From Mesorhizobium sp. ORS 3359 (lineage in GTDB: Bacteria; Pseudomonadota; Alphaproteobacteria; Rhizobiales; Rhizobiaceae), in assembly GCA_000824845.1 (NCBI GenBank), contig CCNC01000071.1:22972-86971 (forward strand): 64,000 nucleotides of DNA, in the 5' to 3' direction. A model generated the notes under the pieces. That model was not told where the DNA came from. It made no database searches and saw nothing but the letters and a program-made list of their open reading frames with translations. Positions 28,135 to 37,459 of this stretch are shown in pieces; the first letter of the stretch is position 1, and every line of letters starts with the position of its first letter. A program made the translations under genes and the position numbers.

Positions 28135-31109
28135 GCCTGAGCTTTCGGCATGTATCTCTTCCCAGCGGCGTGCAATTGAAGGTTTTGCGGCGACGATTGC
28201 TTGGCACCCAAGTCGTCGAGACCTCGCTTTGGCCGCATCTGACAGGCAAGGAGGGCGCTGCTGCGCGCTATCTGCTGGCGCTTGCAGATAGTGGCGAGGC
28301 TGACATCTCGGCCACCGAGGTATTGGTTGTGCACCCTGCGATTGCGGCATTGCCTGCCTCCGTGGCGGAGGCTGTCAGATTGCCTCCACTTGGCACTCTT
28401 TCAGTGACGTTGGCGTTTCAAGGGATCATGACCGATCCGAGGGCCCGCATTCGCGTCAGCTGGTATGATGCCGACACTCGCAGAATAAGGATTGAAAGAA
28501 CCGGAGCACTGGCCCGGTGGGGTGCCTTGGAGGGCCGCCTGTCAGGGCCTCTCTATGCACTGACCGAGGCTATCGATCGCTACAACGCAACCGAGAGTTC
28601 CGGCTCGGACATACGGATCGCTGCTTGGGCGCCGGTGCAAAATGCATTGAAGATGACCACCGGACAGGAGGTAAGTACCGAAGATCGCTTTCTTACCAGC
28701 CTCACGATCTATCAAGCAGGGGCGGTTGCGCTGGATGTCTTCGCGACCCCCTATGGGCCAGATTTCCTCCCCGTTGTCATGGGTCGAGAGAAATCGGCAA
28801 CCCTTAATGATGATGCGCCCGCCCCGGAAGGAACCGAGCACGCGCCAGCGGCACCAGATCTCGTCTCTGACGCTCTGTTACCTGAGCCGCTCCAAAGACG
28901 TTTCGCAAGCGAACTGTTTGCTGCCGAATCCACCAGTCGGGATGCCTATGTTCTCGATCGAAACACCTACCTTGTTGTCGATCCGGCGCTCAAATCCGCC
29001 TTGGATGTCATCCGGACGAAACGTTCCGCGCCGCGAGAAGAGCGTATTTCATTCCTCCAGAATCCCAGGATCGAAATTGCACGGGCGCTCGGCGACGAAA
29101 CAGGTGAGATGGCGCAGACTCTGCTGGTCGAAACTTGGCAGTATTCGGAGCGCATTCTCGGCCTCGGCGTCTGGGAGCCGCCTGCCATGCCATGGCTTAA
29201 GAACAAGGCCGGCCAATGGTTGCCCGAGCGCTTTCCCGTCAGGATCGGCGACCAGATCGTCGAAATGGATCAACGGATTTTCGACGGTCTCAAGACCGCA
29301 GTGGCTGCTGCAGATCAGCAAGGCGACAGCAAAATCCAATTGGGTGATCGGGCATTCAAGGTCCCGGAGGTCCAGGATGCTTTTGAACGGCTTGGTCTCG
29401 ACCGTCAGGGAAATGCGCCAACTCAGGCCGTTGAGGAGGGCAATCAGCTAGAACAAACTCAAAGGGACCCGCACGCGGGTGAACAAGAACGCCTCATCAT
29501 TCAACAAAATTTTGAAGGCAAGGAATTTGCCGTCTCCCACAATGCCAGGCAGACCGTGGCAGGCGACGAATTTCCTCCAACAGAGGTTGTCACGACAAGA
29601 CCAAAACCGCATCAAAAGGACGGCTTTGATTGGCTGGTCGGCAGCTACAAGGCAGGCTGGCCAGGCGTGCTACTCGCCGATGACATGGGTTTGGGAAAGA
29701 CCTTTCAGGCTCTAGCCTTCCTGGTGTGGGTCAGACAAATCCGGAGCAAGCTCGGCATCGATGCAGGCTCGCAAAAGAAGCCGGTGCTAATCGTGGCACC
29801 GACGGCGCTTTTGCGTAACTGGGTCGAGGAAGCCGACCGACATCTGGCGCCGCAAGCGTTGGGCGAGCGCATAGATGCATTCGGTTCGGCCTTGCGTCAC
29901 CTCAAGATGGAAAGGCTCGAGCACTGGACTGCCGAAACTGCGCTTGACGTCGCCAGGTTGCGCTCGGCCGACTGGATACTGACGACCTATGAGACACTCG
30001 CCGACTACCATCGGGCCTTTGCGCGCGTCCCATTCAGTGTGGCCGTCTTTGACGAAGCGCAGAAGATCAAGTCGCCTGGCTCGATCAACACACAGTCCGC
30101 GAAGGCTATGAATGTCGAATTCGCGCTGGCCCTCACAGGGACGCCCATTGAGAACCGTCTTGCCGACTTATGGTGCATCATGGATCGCGTGGTTCCGGGC
30201 TATCTCGGGGATCTTAAGGGCTTCGTCCAGAGCTACGAGAAAGGCGGCGGGGACGACCTTCGGCGATTGAAAGCCAGCCTTGATCAGCCTCCGAGGCCAG
30301 AGACCCCGCCCGTGCTATTGAGGCGGATGAAGGCGGAAATTCTGGAGGGCTTGCCAAAACGCGAGGTCTCAAAAAGGCAGATGCAAATGCCGCCGGAACA
30401 GGCGGAAGCCTATGCCGCGGCAGTCTTTCGGGCACAAACCGGCGGCACAAGCCAGGGCGATATGTTGCGGGCGATTCATGCATTCCGGGGCATATCATTG
30501 CATCCAACCGGGAGCTCTGGCTGCGATCCGCTCGACATGACCTCGGTGCGGGATTGGATCGCAAAATCGGCGCGCATGGTCCATGCGGTCAAAGTTCTGG
30601 AGCACCTAAACACAATCGGCGAGAAGGCACTGGTGTTTGTTGAAGACCTTGAGGTCCAGAAGGTTTTCGCAGCTGCGATCGCCACTCATTTGCAAATGCC
30701 ACGCCAGCCGGCGATCATTAACGGGACTGTTCCGGGAGAAAAGCGGCTTGAGATCGTAGAAAGGTTTCAGTCCTCAAGCTCACGTTTCGACTTGCTTGTG
30801 CTCTCGCCCAAGGCTGCCGGCATCGGTCTCACGATCACTGCCGCAAACCACGTGATCCATCTGTCGCGGTGGTGGAATCCGGCCGTAGAAGACCAGTGCA
30901 ACGATCGCTGTTATCGCATCGGGCAGCAAAGGCCGGTCACTGTCCATGTGCCAATCGCAGTCCATCCGGAATTTGGCGAGACCTCTTTCGATCAGACACT
31001 CGATGCATTGTTGGAGCGAAAGCGCCAGCTCTCGCGCGACATGCTTGTCCCACCTGTAGAGGATGGCGATGTCGAAGCCCTCTTCGGCAGAACGCTCGGA
31101 AGGGTCTGA
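28131..31109 (+). CDS. zorD: Zorya protein ZorD (SNF2-type helicase/nuclease effector)
   Basis: A 992-residue SF2/SNF2 protein. An N-terminal half of about 480 residues without familiar motifs precedes the helicase core. Walker A is DDMGLGKT (Lys523), motif II is VFDEAQK (Asp641-Glu642), motif III is ALTGTPIENRLADLW. The C-terminal lobe has LSPKAAGIGLTITAANHVI and RWWNPAVEDQCNDRCYRIGQ. In type I Zorya, ZorD degrades or disables phage DNA after ZorAB activation. A GTG start overlaps the zorC stop. The gene ends three bases before the convergent helicase gene. Confidence 0.92.
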   Translation: MSLSFRHVSLPSGVQLKVLRRRLLGTQVVETSLWPHLTGKEGAAARYLLALADSGEADISATEVLVVHPAIAALPASVAEAVRLPPLGTLSVTLAFQGIMTDPRARIRVSWYDADTRRIRIERTGALARWGALEGRLSGPLYALTEAIDRYNATESSGSDIRIAAWAPVQNALKMTTGQEVSTEDRFLTSLTIYQAGAVALDVFATPYGPDFLPVVMGREKSATLNDDAPAPEGTEHAPAAPDLVSDALLPEPLQRRFASELFAAESTSRDAYVLDRNTYLVVDPALKSALDVIRTKRSAPREERISFLQNPRIEIARALGDETGEMAQTLLVETWQYSERILGLGVWEPPAMPWLKNKAGQWLPERFPVRIGDQIVEMDQRIFDGLKTAVAAADQQGDSKIQLGDRAFKVPEVQDAFERLGLDRQGNAPTQAVEEGNQLEQTQRDPHAGEQERLIIQQNFEGKEFAVSHNARQTVAGDEFPPTEVVTTRPKPHQKDGFDWLVGSYKAGWPGVLLADDMGLGKTFQALAFLVWVRQIRSKLGIDAGSQKKPVLIVAPTALLRNWVEEADRHLAPQALGERIDAFGSALRHLKMERLEHWTAETALDVARLRSADWILTTYETLADYHRAFARVPFSVAVFDEAQKIKSPGSINTQSAKAMNVEFALALTGTPIENRLADLWCIMDRVVPGYLGDLKGFVQSYEKGGGDDLRRLKASLDQPPRPETPPVLLRRMKAEILEGLPKREVSKRQMQMPPEQAEAYAAAVFRAQTGGTSQGDMLRAIHAFRGISLHPTGSSGCDPLDMTSVRDWIAKSARMVHAVKVLEHLNTIGEKALVFVEDLEVQKVFAAAIATHLQMPRQPAIINGTVPGEKRLEIVERFQSSSSRFDLLVLSPKAAGIGLTITAANHVIHLSRWWNPAVEDQCNDRCYRIGQQRPVTVHVPIAVHPEFGETSFDQTLDALLERKRQLSRDMLVPPVEDGDVEALFGRTLGRV

Positions 31110-31112
31110 TCG

Positions 31113-33182
31113 TCAGGGTAATCCAGCCTCGGCGAGGTAAGGCGACAGAATTGTGGGCTTGTCGCCAATGCGACCCGAACTCGTCAGGATCAAGCGCTTC
31201 TTCGCCCTGGTCATCGCAACGTAAAACAGTCGCCTCTCGCCCTCGAGCGCTCGTTCAGTTTGAGCAAACCGAAGTGGCCAGATGCCGTCGACAACATCCA
31301 GCATGACCACTGTATCGAACTCGCGCCCCTTGGCTCGCAGCGCTGTCATCAGGTGGATGGGCTTCTTCCACTCCTCGTTTGCTGAATCATCGGAGTCCAT
31401 TCCGGGCAGCTTGACAAGGGTATCCTTCGCCTTCTCCAAATCATCGACGAAGCTCTGGAAGTCCTCCCCGTAGGTTTCTGAGAATTCCGCCAGATAGGCG
31501 AACGGTGGATCGGCCAGGAAGATATCCTCAGAGCCGCGTCCATGATCCTTTTTGAATCCTGCGTAGAGGGTCTGAAGAGCCTCGATAGCCGCTCTTACAG
31601 TCGGCGCGTGGAGCAGCTTTCGAAGCCGGATTGCGAAGTTGGCGGCTGTGGCGCCCTCGTCGGTCTGCCCGCGGATCGGACCTGAATAAGTCTGGAGCTG
31701 GGCAATGGCTGCATCGTAGGATTTGGGTCTCACCGAGCGCACATGCCTAGCCATCGCATCTGCTTCAACCCGGCGCAGCGGATACCGCTGCACGGAATTG
31801 CAAAGGGCCATGACGTCATCGACAATCGTCGGGACTGCGATACCAAGGCCCGCCATGGTGCGCGTCCGAAGCGCGCCCAGCAGCCGGTCAAAGGTGTCGG
31901 ATAGGAAAAGATGAAGGTCTTCCGCGGCGCAAAAAGGAATGTCCTCTCGCGCGAGCAGAATCTGGTAGGGAATTAGCTGGGCGCGCTTCCTCGATAGCAG
32001 GGCCATCCGCGCTCCAGGTGCCTTTTTTCCAACGAAGCTCCGGATTTCGTCGAGCACGCTTTCGACGGAATCCAAAAAAGTTTGCCCTGAATACATGAAG
32101 GTTTGCGCTTCAACGGTTGAAACGGCATGCATGCTCTTTGCGACTCTTCGCTTGTTGTGCGCGATGAGACGAGCGGATTTCTCCACGATGTTTCGCGGGC
32201 TGCGGTAATTCTTCTCCAAAATATAGGTCTTGAACGGCCGCCCTAAATGCCGATCCGGTTCAAGGATGAAATCGGGCGCCGCGCCACGCCACTCGAAGAT
32301 GGCCTGATCGTCGTCGCCGACAATGGTGAGTGCCGACTGATTCAGGTCGGCAACCTTCATAATCAGTGCCAGGTCGAGAGGATTGATATCCTGAAATTCA
32401 TCGACGAGGATGTCTGTGATCCTTGCCCCCGGAGCGGGTAGATTTCCGGCAGCCAGTTGTCGCCGCTGGTCGAGCCAAGCACCGTATTTTTGGTCTTCAA
32501 GGGTGAACGAACCGGTCGCGAACTGCTGAACGCAGGCGGCATTGAAGAATGGCAGCGCGATCTCTAGGAAAGTCTCCCACCGGCGGTTGTCGACGACACC
32601 GAGATCCTCGAACTTGACGATGAAATCTTCGAGCAACGATAGCAGGCCCAGCTCCTCCAAGGACTCCAATCGTTGATCGGCCATTGCGAGCGATCCATCT
32701 TCATGGTCGAAGGCCAGCGATTTCATAGTATCAAGCAGATCCGCCAACAGCTTCGGCAACTTGAAGGGCTGGTGTTTCATACCCTTGTCCAGCTCAGGAA
32801 CCGATGACCACGCAGGAGCCAGCACGGTCCTTACAAGATTGGCTCGCTCGATTTCGGCAACGTGGAGTCGTGGCTGGGTCGACATCGCGCGAAGCCGCCT
32901 ATGTCCCCATCCATTGAGCGTCACAACATCGGCGCGTGTCGAGAAGGGCGCGAACGCCGGCTCTGAAAGCCTGGCCCGCAACTCGTCACGAGCGGCCCGC
33001 GTGAAGGAAACGATGAGGAAGGACGAGCTTCCGACCGAGCGACGGTGAAGTTCAGCACAGCGATGGAGGAGGGAAAGTGTCTTGCCACTTCCGGCAGGTG
33101 CGAGCAACCTTATGTCTGTCTGGGTGGCATTGACGAAGGCAAGCTGGGTAGCATCCAGGGCGGCGGAAGCGATGCTGTTCAA
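31113..33182 (-). CDS. UvrD/Rep-like SF1 helicase
   Basis: A 689-residue UvrD-family DNA helicase on the strand opposite the Zorya operon. Walker A is LLAPAGSGKT (Lys34), motif II is ILVDEFQDINP, motif III is GDDDQAIFEWRGA, motif IV is LEKNYRSPRNIV. Motifs V and VI are in MTALRAKGREFDTVV and RRLFYVAMTRAKKRLILT. All helicase motifs are intact. The length is close to Rep/UvrD and no nuclease domain is visible. It converges on zorD with only three bases between the stop codons. UvrD-like helicases are frequent in defence islands; whether it works with Zorya is unknown. Confidence 0.9.
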   Translation of the reverse strand: MNSIASAALDATQLAFVNATQTDIRLLAPAGSGKTLSLLHRCAELHRRSVGSSSFLIVSFTRAARDELRARLSEPAFAPFSTRADVVTLNGWGHRRLRAMSTQPRLHVAEIERANLVRTVLAPAWSSVPELDKGMKHQPFKLPKLLADLLDTMKSLAFDHEDGSLAMADQRLESLEELGLLSLLEDFIVKFEDLGVVDNRRWETFLEIALPFFNAACVQQFATGSFTLEDQKYGAWLDQRRQLAAGNLPAPGARITDILVDEFQDINPLDLALIMKVADLNQSALTIVGDDDQAIFEWRGAAPDFILEPDRHLGRPFKTYILEKNYRSPRNIVEKSARLIAHNKRRVAKSMHAVSTVEAQTFMYSGQTFLDSVESVLDEIRSFVGKKAPGARMALLSRKRAQLIPYQILLAREDIPFCAAEDLHLFLSDTFDRLLGALRTRTMAGLGIAVPTIVDDVMALCNSVQRYPLRRVEADAMARHVRSVRPKSYDAAIAQLQTYSGPIRGQTDEGATAANFAIRLRKLLHAPTVRAAIEALQTLYAGFKKDHGRGSEDIFLADPPFAYLAEFSETYGEDFQSFVDDLEKAKDTLVKLPGMDSDDSANEEWKKPIHLMTALRAKGREFDTVVMLDVVDGIWPLRFAQTERALEGERRLFYVAMTRAKKRLILTSSGRIGDKPTILSPYLAEAGLP

Positions 33183-33283
33183 ATCCGGCTCCTATCTAGC
33201 CAAAAATCAGTCACGAGGTTGCAGAGTAGACCGGAGGCTGTCAAACGGCTTCCAAAAGTGACTCGGACGAATTCTTGGACTGG

Positions 33284-33595
33284 TTATGCTGCAATTCCCA
33301 GGTTCCGGCGGTATTCGGAGGGGCTCAGGCCACCGAGTGAGATCTTGATGCGATGCTGATTGTACCACCGGATGTAGGAATCCACCTGCTGCATGAAGTC
33401 TTCGAGCGTCGTGTTGATCCAGTCGCGATGGTAGTACATCTCATTTTTCAGCCGTCCGAAGAAGCCCTCGCAGGCTGCGTTATCCGGTGAGCATCCTTTG
33501 CGTGACATGGACCGTGCGAGCTGAGCATTGTGCATTCGTAAGAGCCATCCAGGCCAGCGATAATGGGCGTTGCGGTCGTTGATCGGTGAGATCGT
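33284..33595 (-). pseudogene. 3' fragment of an IS3-family transposase (orfB)
   Basis: The minus-strand translation carries the C-terminal part of IS3/IS150-group transposases: ARSMSRKGCSPDNAACEGFF, RLKNEMYYHRDW, YIRWYNQHRIKISLGGLSP and SEYRRNLGIAA, including the final Glu of the DDE triad. The frame upstream of HYRWPGWLLRM degenerates and the first two catalytic Asp regions are absent. No inverted repeats were seen, so it is an immobile remnant. Confidence 0.85.
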
Positions 33596-33895
33596 GCTTA
33601 CGCCCGGGGACAGGCGCGGTGAGGTGCATGCCGAGCTGCGCGGCGAGTTGTTCGGCATCCTCGAATTCGCCAATCCTGAACAAAATCAAAGCCTTGCCGA
33701 TGTTATGACAAAAGGGGTTTGCGGGTCCCCGCAACCAACCTACTTGCATCCTATCCTTTTCAGGTCGACGTGGTCTCGCGCGGGGGCGGAGCCTCAATCC
33801 GAATTCTTGCAACTAGAGGTCCGCCAGACCATACGAGATCACACCAAGGATATACCGGGCCCACCATCTCGCGCCAGCTTCGGCGTCTTCGACCG
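33596..33895. other. Non-coding stretch between IS remnant and integrase
   Basis: No gene, RNA or clear repeat recognised. It probably holds remnants left by insertion-sequence rearrangement. Small ORFs here on both strands lack coding character. Confidence 0.4.
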
Positions 33896-35206
33896 TTAAT
33901 GTGATTTTCGGAGCTTGGAGATTCGCCTCGATGTTTGGTGAGCTGTCGCTGTTGGGTCCCAAGTGGACTCCCCCGGTCGTGCATGGACAACAGGCTTGCC
34001 GCGCCCCACGATTGAGATTACCCGCGCGTTTTTGCTCTCGAGTTCATCCAGGTAATCGGCCCACCATTGCATCATCTTGACGCGCTCTTCCCAGTGCTCT
34101 GCCCGGGCGTAGGCACGACGAACGTTGTTGTTCTCAATGTGGGCCAGCTGCCGTTCGATGGCGTCCGGATGCCATTTTCCGCATTCGTTTAGCAGAGTTG
34201 ATGCCGTTGCTCGAAAACCGTGCGCCGTAGCTTCCTCCTTGCCGTAGCCCATACGGCGCAGGGCGGCGTTAACCGTGTTGTCGGAAATCGGACGCGAAGC
34301 CGATCGAACGCTAGGAACCAGCAGCGATCCGCCACCAGAAATTTCTCTGAGTGAGGCCAGGACGCTCAAGGCCTGCCTTGAAAGGGGTACGCGGTGCGGC
34401 CGTCGCATTTTCATGCGTGCTTCAGGAATGATCCACACCGAGCTTTCGAAATCGAACTCTTTCCATTCTGCCGCGCGAAGCTCGCCGGGGCGGGGAAACA
34501 GCAGTGCGATCAGCTTCAGGGCGGCACGGGTTGTAGGCTGTCCATCAAATGCATCGATCGCCCTCAGCAAGCCGCCCAAGGCCTTAGGATCAGTAATCGC
34601 GGCACGAGGCGTGACCGTCGGGCTGATGAGCGCGCCCCTGAGAGCGATCGTCGGATCTGCCTCGGCGCGTGCTGTCGCGATTGCGAATCGAAACACAGTG
34701 CCAATTGTTGAGCGTAGGCGCCTGGCCGACTCGTATCGACCGCGAACCTCCACGCGACGGAGAGCAGTAAGGATGCTTGCCGTATCGATCTCCCGAATGC
34801 ACTTGGCGCCGATTGTCGGATAGGCAAAGTCGAGCAGCCATTTGACCTTGCTGATCGTCCGATCGGCACGTCCTTCCTTCTTCAGCTTCTCAACATATTC
34901 GTCTGCGATTGAGCGAAAGGTGTCATTTGGCGAATTAGCCTTCTGGAATTTGCGCTGCTGGGCCGGGTCGGCACCAGCCTTGAGGAGACGTTTGGCTTCA
35001 TCGCGCGCTTGGCGGGCATCAGCGAGAGAAATGACAGGATAGCTGCCCAGAGACAGCAGCTTCTGCTTCCCACCGAACCGATAGGCGAGGCGCCATAGCC
35101 TTGTTCCCGACGGCTGGACCCATAGCTGGAGCCCGCCGCCGTCGGATATTTTCTGGAGCTTGGACGCAGGCCGGATGTTTCGGCATTTCATGTCGGAGAG
35201 AGCCAA
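33896..35206 (-). CDS. P4-type tyrosine integrase (DUF4102 N-terminus)
   Basis: A 436-residue tyrosine recombinase that would integrate and excise the island. The N-terminal arm-binding domain reads MALSDMKCRNIRPASKLQKI and DGGGLQLWVQPSGTRLWRL. The catalytic domain has Arg in LLFPRPGELRAAEW, His-x-x-Arg in ATAHGFRATASTLL, and a later His in IERQLAHIENNNVRRAYA, with the nucleophilic Tyr in RRAYARAEHWEERVKMMQWW. The start is a TTG at 35206 preceded, nine bases upstream, by a perfect AGGAGG. It lies 212 bp from the 3' end of tRNA-Phe, the standard arrangement for a tRNA-targeted island. It appears intact. Confidence 0.92.
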   Translation of the reverse strand: MALSDMKCRNIRPASKLQKISDGGGLQLWVQPSGTRLWRLAYRFGGKQKLLSLGSYPVISLADARQARDEAKRLLKAGADPAQQRKFQKANSPNDTFRSIADEYVEKLKKEGRADRTISKVKWLLDFAYPTIGAKCIREIDTASILTALRRVEVRGRYESARRLRSTIGTVFRFAIATARAEADPTIALRGALISPTVTPRAAITDPKALGGLLRAIDAFDGQPTTRAALKLIALLFPRPGELRAAEWKEFDFESSVWIIPEARMKMRRPHRVPLSRQALSVLASLREISGGGSLLVPSVRSASRPISDNTVNAALRRMGYGKEEATAHGFRATASTLLNECGKWHPDAIERQLAHIENNNVRRAYARAEHWEERVKMMQWWADYLDELESKNARVISIVGRGKPVVHARPGESTWDPTATAHQTSRRISKLRKSH

Positions 35207-35220
35207 TTTGTAGGACCTCC

Positions 35221-35272
35221 TATTGGTGCTTCGATACCAACAGGTTCTCCGATACCAACAAAAATACCAACA
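35221..35272. repeat. Direct ATACCAACA repeats upstream of the integrase (possible arm sites)
   Basis: ATACCAACA occurs at 35234-35242, 35252-35260 and 35264-35272. The first two copies are preceded by CG, and a TTGGTG half lies inverted at 35224. The block sits between integrase start and tRNA 3' end, where P4-type integrases carry arm-binding repeats. It may also cover the int promoter. Confidence 0.55.
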
Positions 35273-35418
35273 CCTCGCCCCGTTGGACGAAGTTTGCCCA
35301 ACCGCGATGAAATTCGCCCAAGCGAACCTTTCGTGCCGAAAAGACGCGCAAAATCAGCCGTTTGCGGAGACTTAAGCGTAGATGGTTCGGCGAAAGGGAG
35401 CCTGGGGAGAAGAGGGAA

Positions 35419-35494
<76 letters not shown>

Positions 35495-35719
35495 CTGCGC
35501 CGGCTGACGGGATGCGCCCGCCGGGTTTCGCGAAGGCACCAGGCGGCGCCCCTTGAAAGCGCGTGGGTTATAGCACGGGAATCTTGGCTGTCCAGCGCCT
35601 AACGGGCGATTTTCCGGGGCAATTGTCGCAGGCGCCTGATGGGGTTCGAACGATGTCGGCAAACGAGCAATCGCACTTGCCGGCAAAGCCGGTATCTGAT
35701 TGCCCGTAACCACCCTAAA

Positions 35720-35818
35720 GCATGTCTCCCGAAAGTGGGAACCGGTTTCGTGATAAAGACATGCGTAAAATCAAAACCCAAAGCGCATGGAGCGATCTGA
35801 AAGATCGCGACGCGCTTT
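35720..35818. repeat. RIME-like element with two palindromes
   Basis: A first palindrome (35720-35764) opens GCATGTCTCCCG and closes AGACATGC. A second (35780-35818) pairs AAAGCGC with GCGCTTT around GCGATC/GATCGC. Two palindromes in about 100 bp match the layout of rhizobial intergenic mosaic elements. Nothing else is seen in 35495-35841. Confidence 0.6.
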
Positions 35819-35841
35819 AGAAGGGGGCATGCCGCTGGCGC

Positions 35842-36057
35842 TTAGCCCTCGTCCTTGGGGCCCGGCTTCGGGCTGTCCTCGTCTTCCTCTTCGCCGTCGC
35901 GGTCGGGAATGACATAGGCGCCCTTCAGCCAGCGATTGAGGTCGATGTCCTTGCAGCGCGCGGAGCAGAACGGATAGTGCTCGCGCGAGGAAGGTTTCCC
36001 GCATTCGGGGCAGGGCCGCTTTGGCCGAAGCGGTGTCACCTTGTCGTCCAGGCTCAT
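35842..36057 (-). CDS. yacG: DNA gyrase inhibitor YacG, zinc-binding
   Basis: A 71-residue zinc-finger protein that binds GyrB and inhibits gyrase. The zinc ligands are CPECGK and [10 protein letters not shown]. The conserved [10 protein letters not shown] follows, and a Glu/Asp-rich tail ends the protein. Its start overlaps the stop of maf by four bases, a coupling usual in Rhizobiales. Confidence 0.93.
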   Translation of the reverse strand: MSLDDKVTPLRPKRPCPECGKPSSREHYPFCSARCKDIDLNRWLKGAYVIPDRDGEEEDEDSPKPGPKDEG

Positions 36058-36680
36058 GGCCGCGCGACGTGCCAGTTCTTGTGCGCCTTGAAGCCTTCGC
36101 CGGAAAGCAGCGCCACGCTCTCATAAAGCGGCAGGCCCACCACATTGGTGTAGGAGCCGACCAGCTTGACCACGAAGGAGCCGGCCAGGCCTTGCACGGC
36201 ATAGCCGCCGGCCTTGCCGCGCCATTCGCCCGACGCGACATAGGCGTCGATCTCCTCGCGCGGCAGCCGCTTGAAGCGCACCCTGGTCTCCACCAGCCGC
36301 TGGCGCAGCTTGCCGCCGGGCGTGATCAGGCAGACGCCGGAATAGACGCGGTGCGAGCGGCCGGAGAGCAGGCCGAGGCAATTGATGGCGTCGTCGATCG
36401 TCTCGGCCTTGGGCAGGATGCGCCGCCCCACCGCCACCACCGTGTCGGCGGCGAGGATGAAGGCGGGCGCGTAATCTTCCTCGCTTTTCAGCGAGGCCAG
36501 CGCCTTCTCGGCCTTGTCCTTGGACAGGCGCTTGGCCAGCGAACGCGGATGCTCGGCGCGCTGCGGCGTCTCGTCGACGTCGGCGGGCAACACGCGGTCC
36601 GGCTCGATGCCGGCCTGCTGCAAGAGTTCGATGCGGCGCGGCGAACCCGAGGCAAGCACGAGCTTCTGCAGGATGCTCAT
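36054..36680 (-). CDS. maf: Maf-family nucleotide pyrophosphatase
   Basis: A 208-residue Maf/YhdE-type nucleoside-triphosphate pyrophosphatase, which removes non-canonical nucleotides and has been linked to septum regulation. It opens with [19 protein letters not shown] and carries [18 protein letters not shown] and [12 protein letters not shown]. The length is typical. It lies between infA and yacG, the common rhizobial order. Confidence 0.93.
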   Translation of the reverse strand: MSILQKLVLASGSPRRIELLQQAGIEPDRVLPADVDETPQRAEHPRSLAKRLSKDKAEKALASLKSEEDYAPAFILAADTVVAVGRRILPKAETIDDAINCLGLLSGRSHRVYSGVCLITPGGKLRQRLVETRVRFKRLPREEIDAYVASGEWRGKAGGYAVQGLAGSFVVKLVGSYTNVVGLPLYESVALLSGEGFKAHKNWHVARP

Positions 36681-36698
36681 CGTGCTTACGCCGATTTG

Positions 36699-36917
36699 CT
36701 ACTTGAAACGGTAGGTGATGCGGCCCTTGGTCAGGTCGTAAGGCGTCATCTCGACCAGGACCTTGTCGCCGGTCAGCACGCGGATGCGGTTCTTGCGCAT
36801 GCGGCCGGCCGTGTGGGCGATGATTTCATGTTCGTTTTCGAGCTTCACGCGGAACATCGCATTGGGCAGCAGTTCGGTGACCACACCTGGAAACTCGAGG
36901 ACTTCTTCCTTCGGCAT
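36699..36917 (-). CDS. infA: Translation initiation factor IF-1
   Basis: A 72-residue OB-fold protein that binds the ribosomal A site during initiation. The sequence [20 protein letters not shown] and [15 protein letters not shown] is typical. The start is the internal ATG at 36917, matching the standard length; an 11-residue upstream extension is not family-like. Confidence 0.97.
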
Positions 36918-37004
36918 TCGATACCTTTGCTTGGATGGTAGTTCCAGCACCCGGCTGGAAATTGCGGCGGAACCTATATGATAATCGTGCGCTTGTGAAC
37001 ACGC

Positions 37005-37457
37005 TTAATCCGTGGCGTTTTCTGCCTCTGGAAGCAGGAAACGTCGGCTTATGCGCGTTTTCAGCCGCTCGCGCACGTCGCGATAGGCCGCCATGATGTG
37101 CTCGCGCGTCCCGCCGGTGTCGGTCGGGTCCGGCATCGGCCAGTATTCGACCTCGACGGCGAGCGAGCGGGTGAGCTCGAGCGCGGCGTGGTGGGCCTCC
37201 GGCGCCAGCGTCACGATCAGGTCGAAATAATCATCCTCCAGATCCTCCAGCGTCCGGGGCTGGCGCTCGCCAAGCGACAGGCCGTCCTCGACAAGCACCG
37301 CATCGACGAACGGATCGCGCTCGCCGGCGCGCACGCCGGCCGAAGCGACGAAGGTGGTGGCGGGCAGCATGCGGCGCGCCAGCTGCTCCGCGATCGGCGA
37401 GCGCACGGCGTTCATGCCGCACAGAAACAGGATCGAGTGGGGCAGGGCGGCCGGCAC
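37005..37457 (-). CDS. Low-molecular-weight phosphotyrosine phosphatase-like protein
   Basis: About 150 residues with the LMW-PTP/arsenate-reductase fold. The phosphate loop reads ILFLCGMNAVRSPIAE (Cys-x5-Arg-Ser) and the general-acid loop is PMPDPTDTGGT. The nucleophilic Cys and P-loop Arg are present. The start is probably the GTG at 37457; upstream, the frame stays open through three 57-bp repeats (19 codons each), which would add about 57 residues of repeat peptide and is unlikely to be translated. It lies between infA and UPF0262 in the conserved minus-strand cluster. Confidence 0.85.
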   Translation of the reverse strand: MPAALPHSILFLCGMNAVRSPIAEQLARRMLPATTFVASAGVRAGERDPFVDAVLVEDGLSLGERQPRTLEDLEDDYFDLIVTLAPEAHHAALELTRSLAVEVEYWPMPDPTDTGGTREHIMAAYRDVRERLKTRISRRFLLPEAENATD

Positions 37458-37459
37458 TA

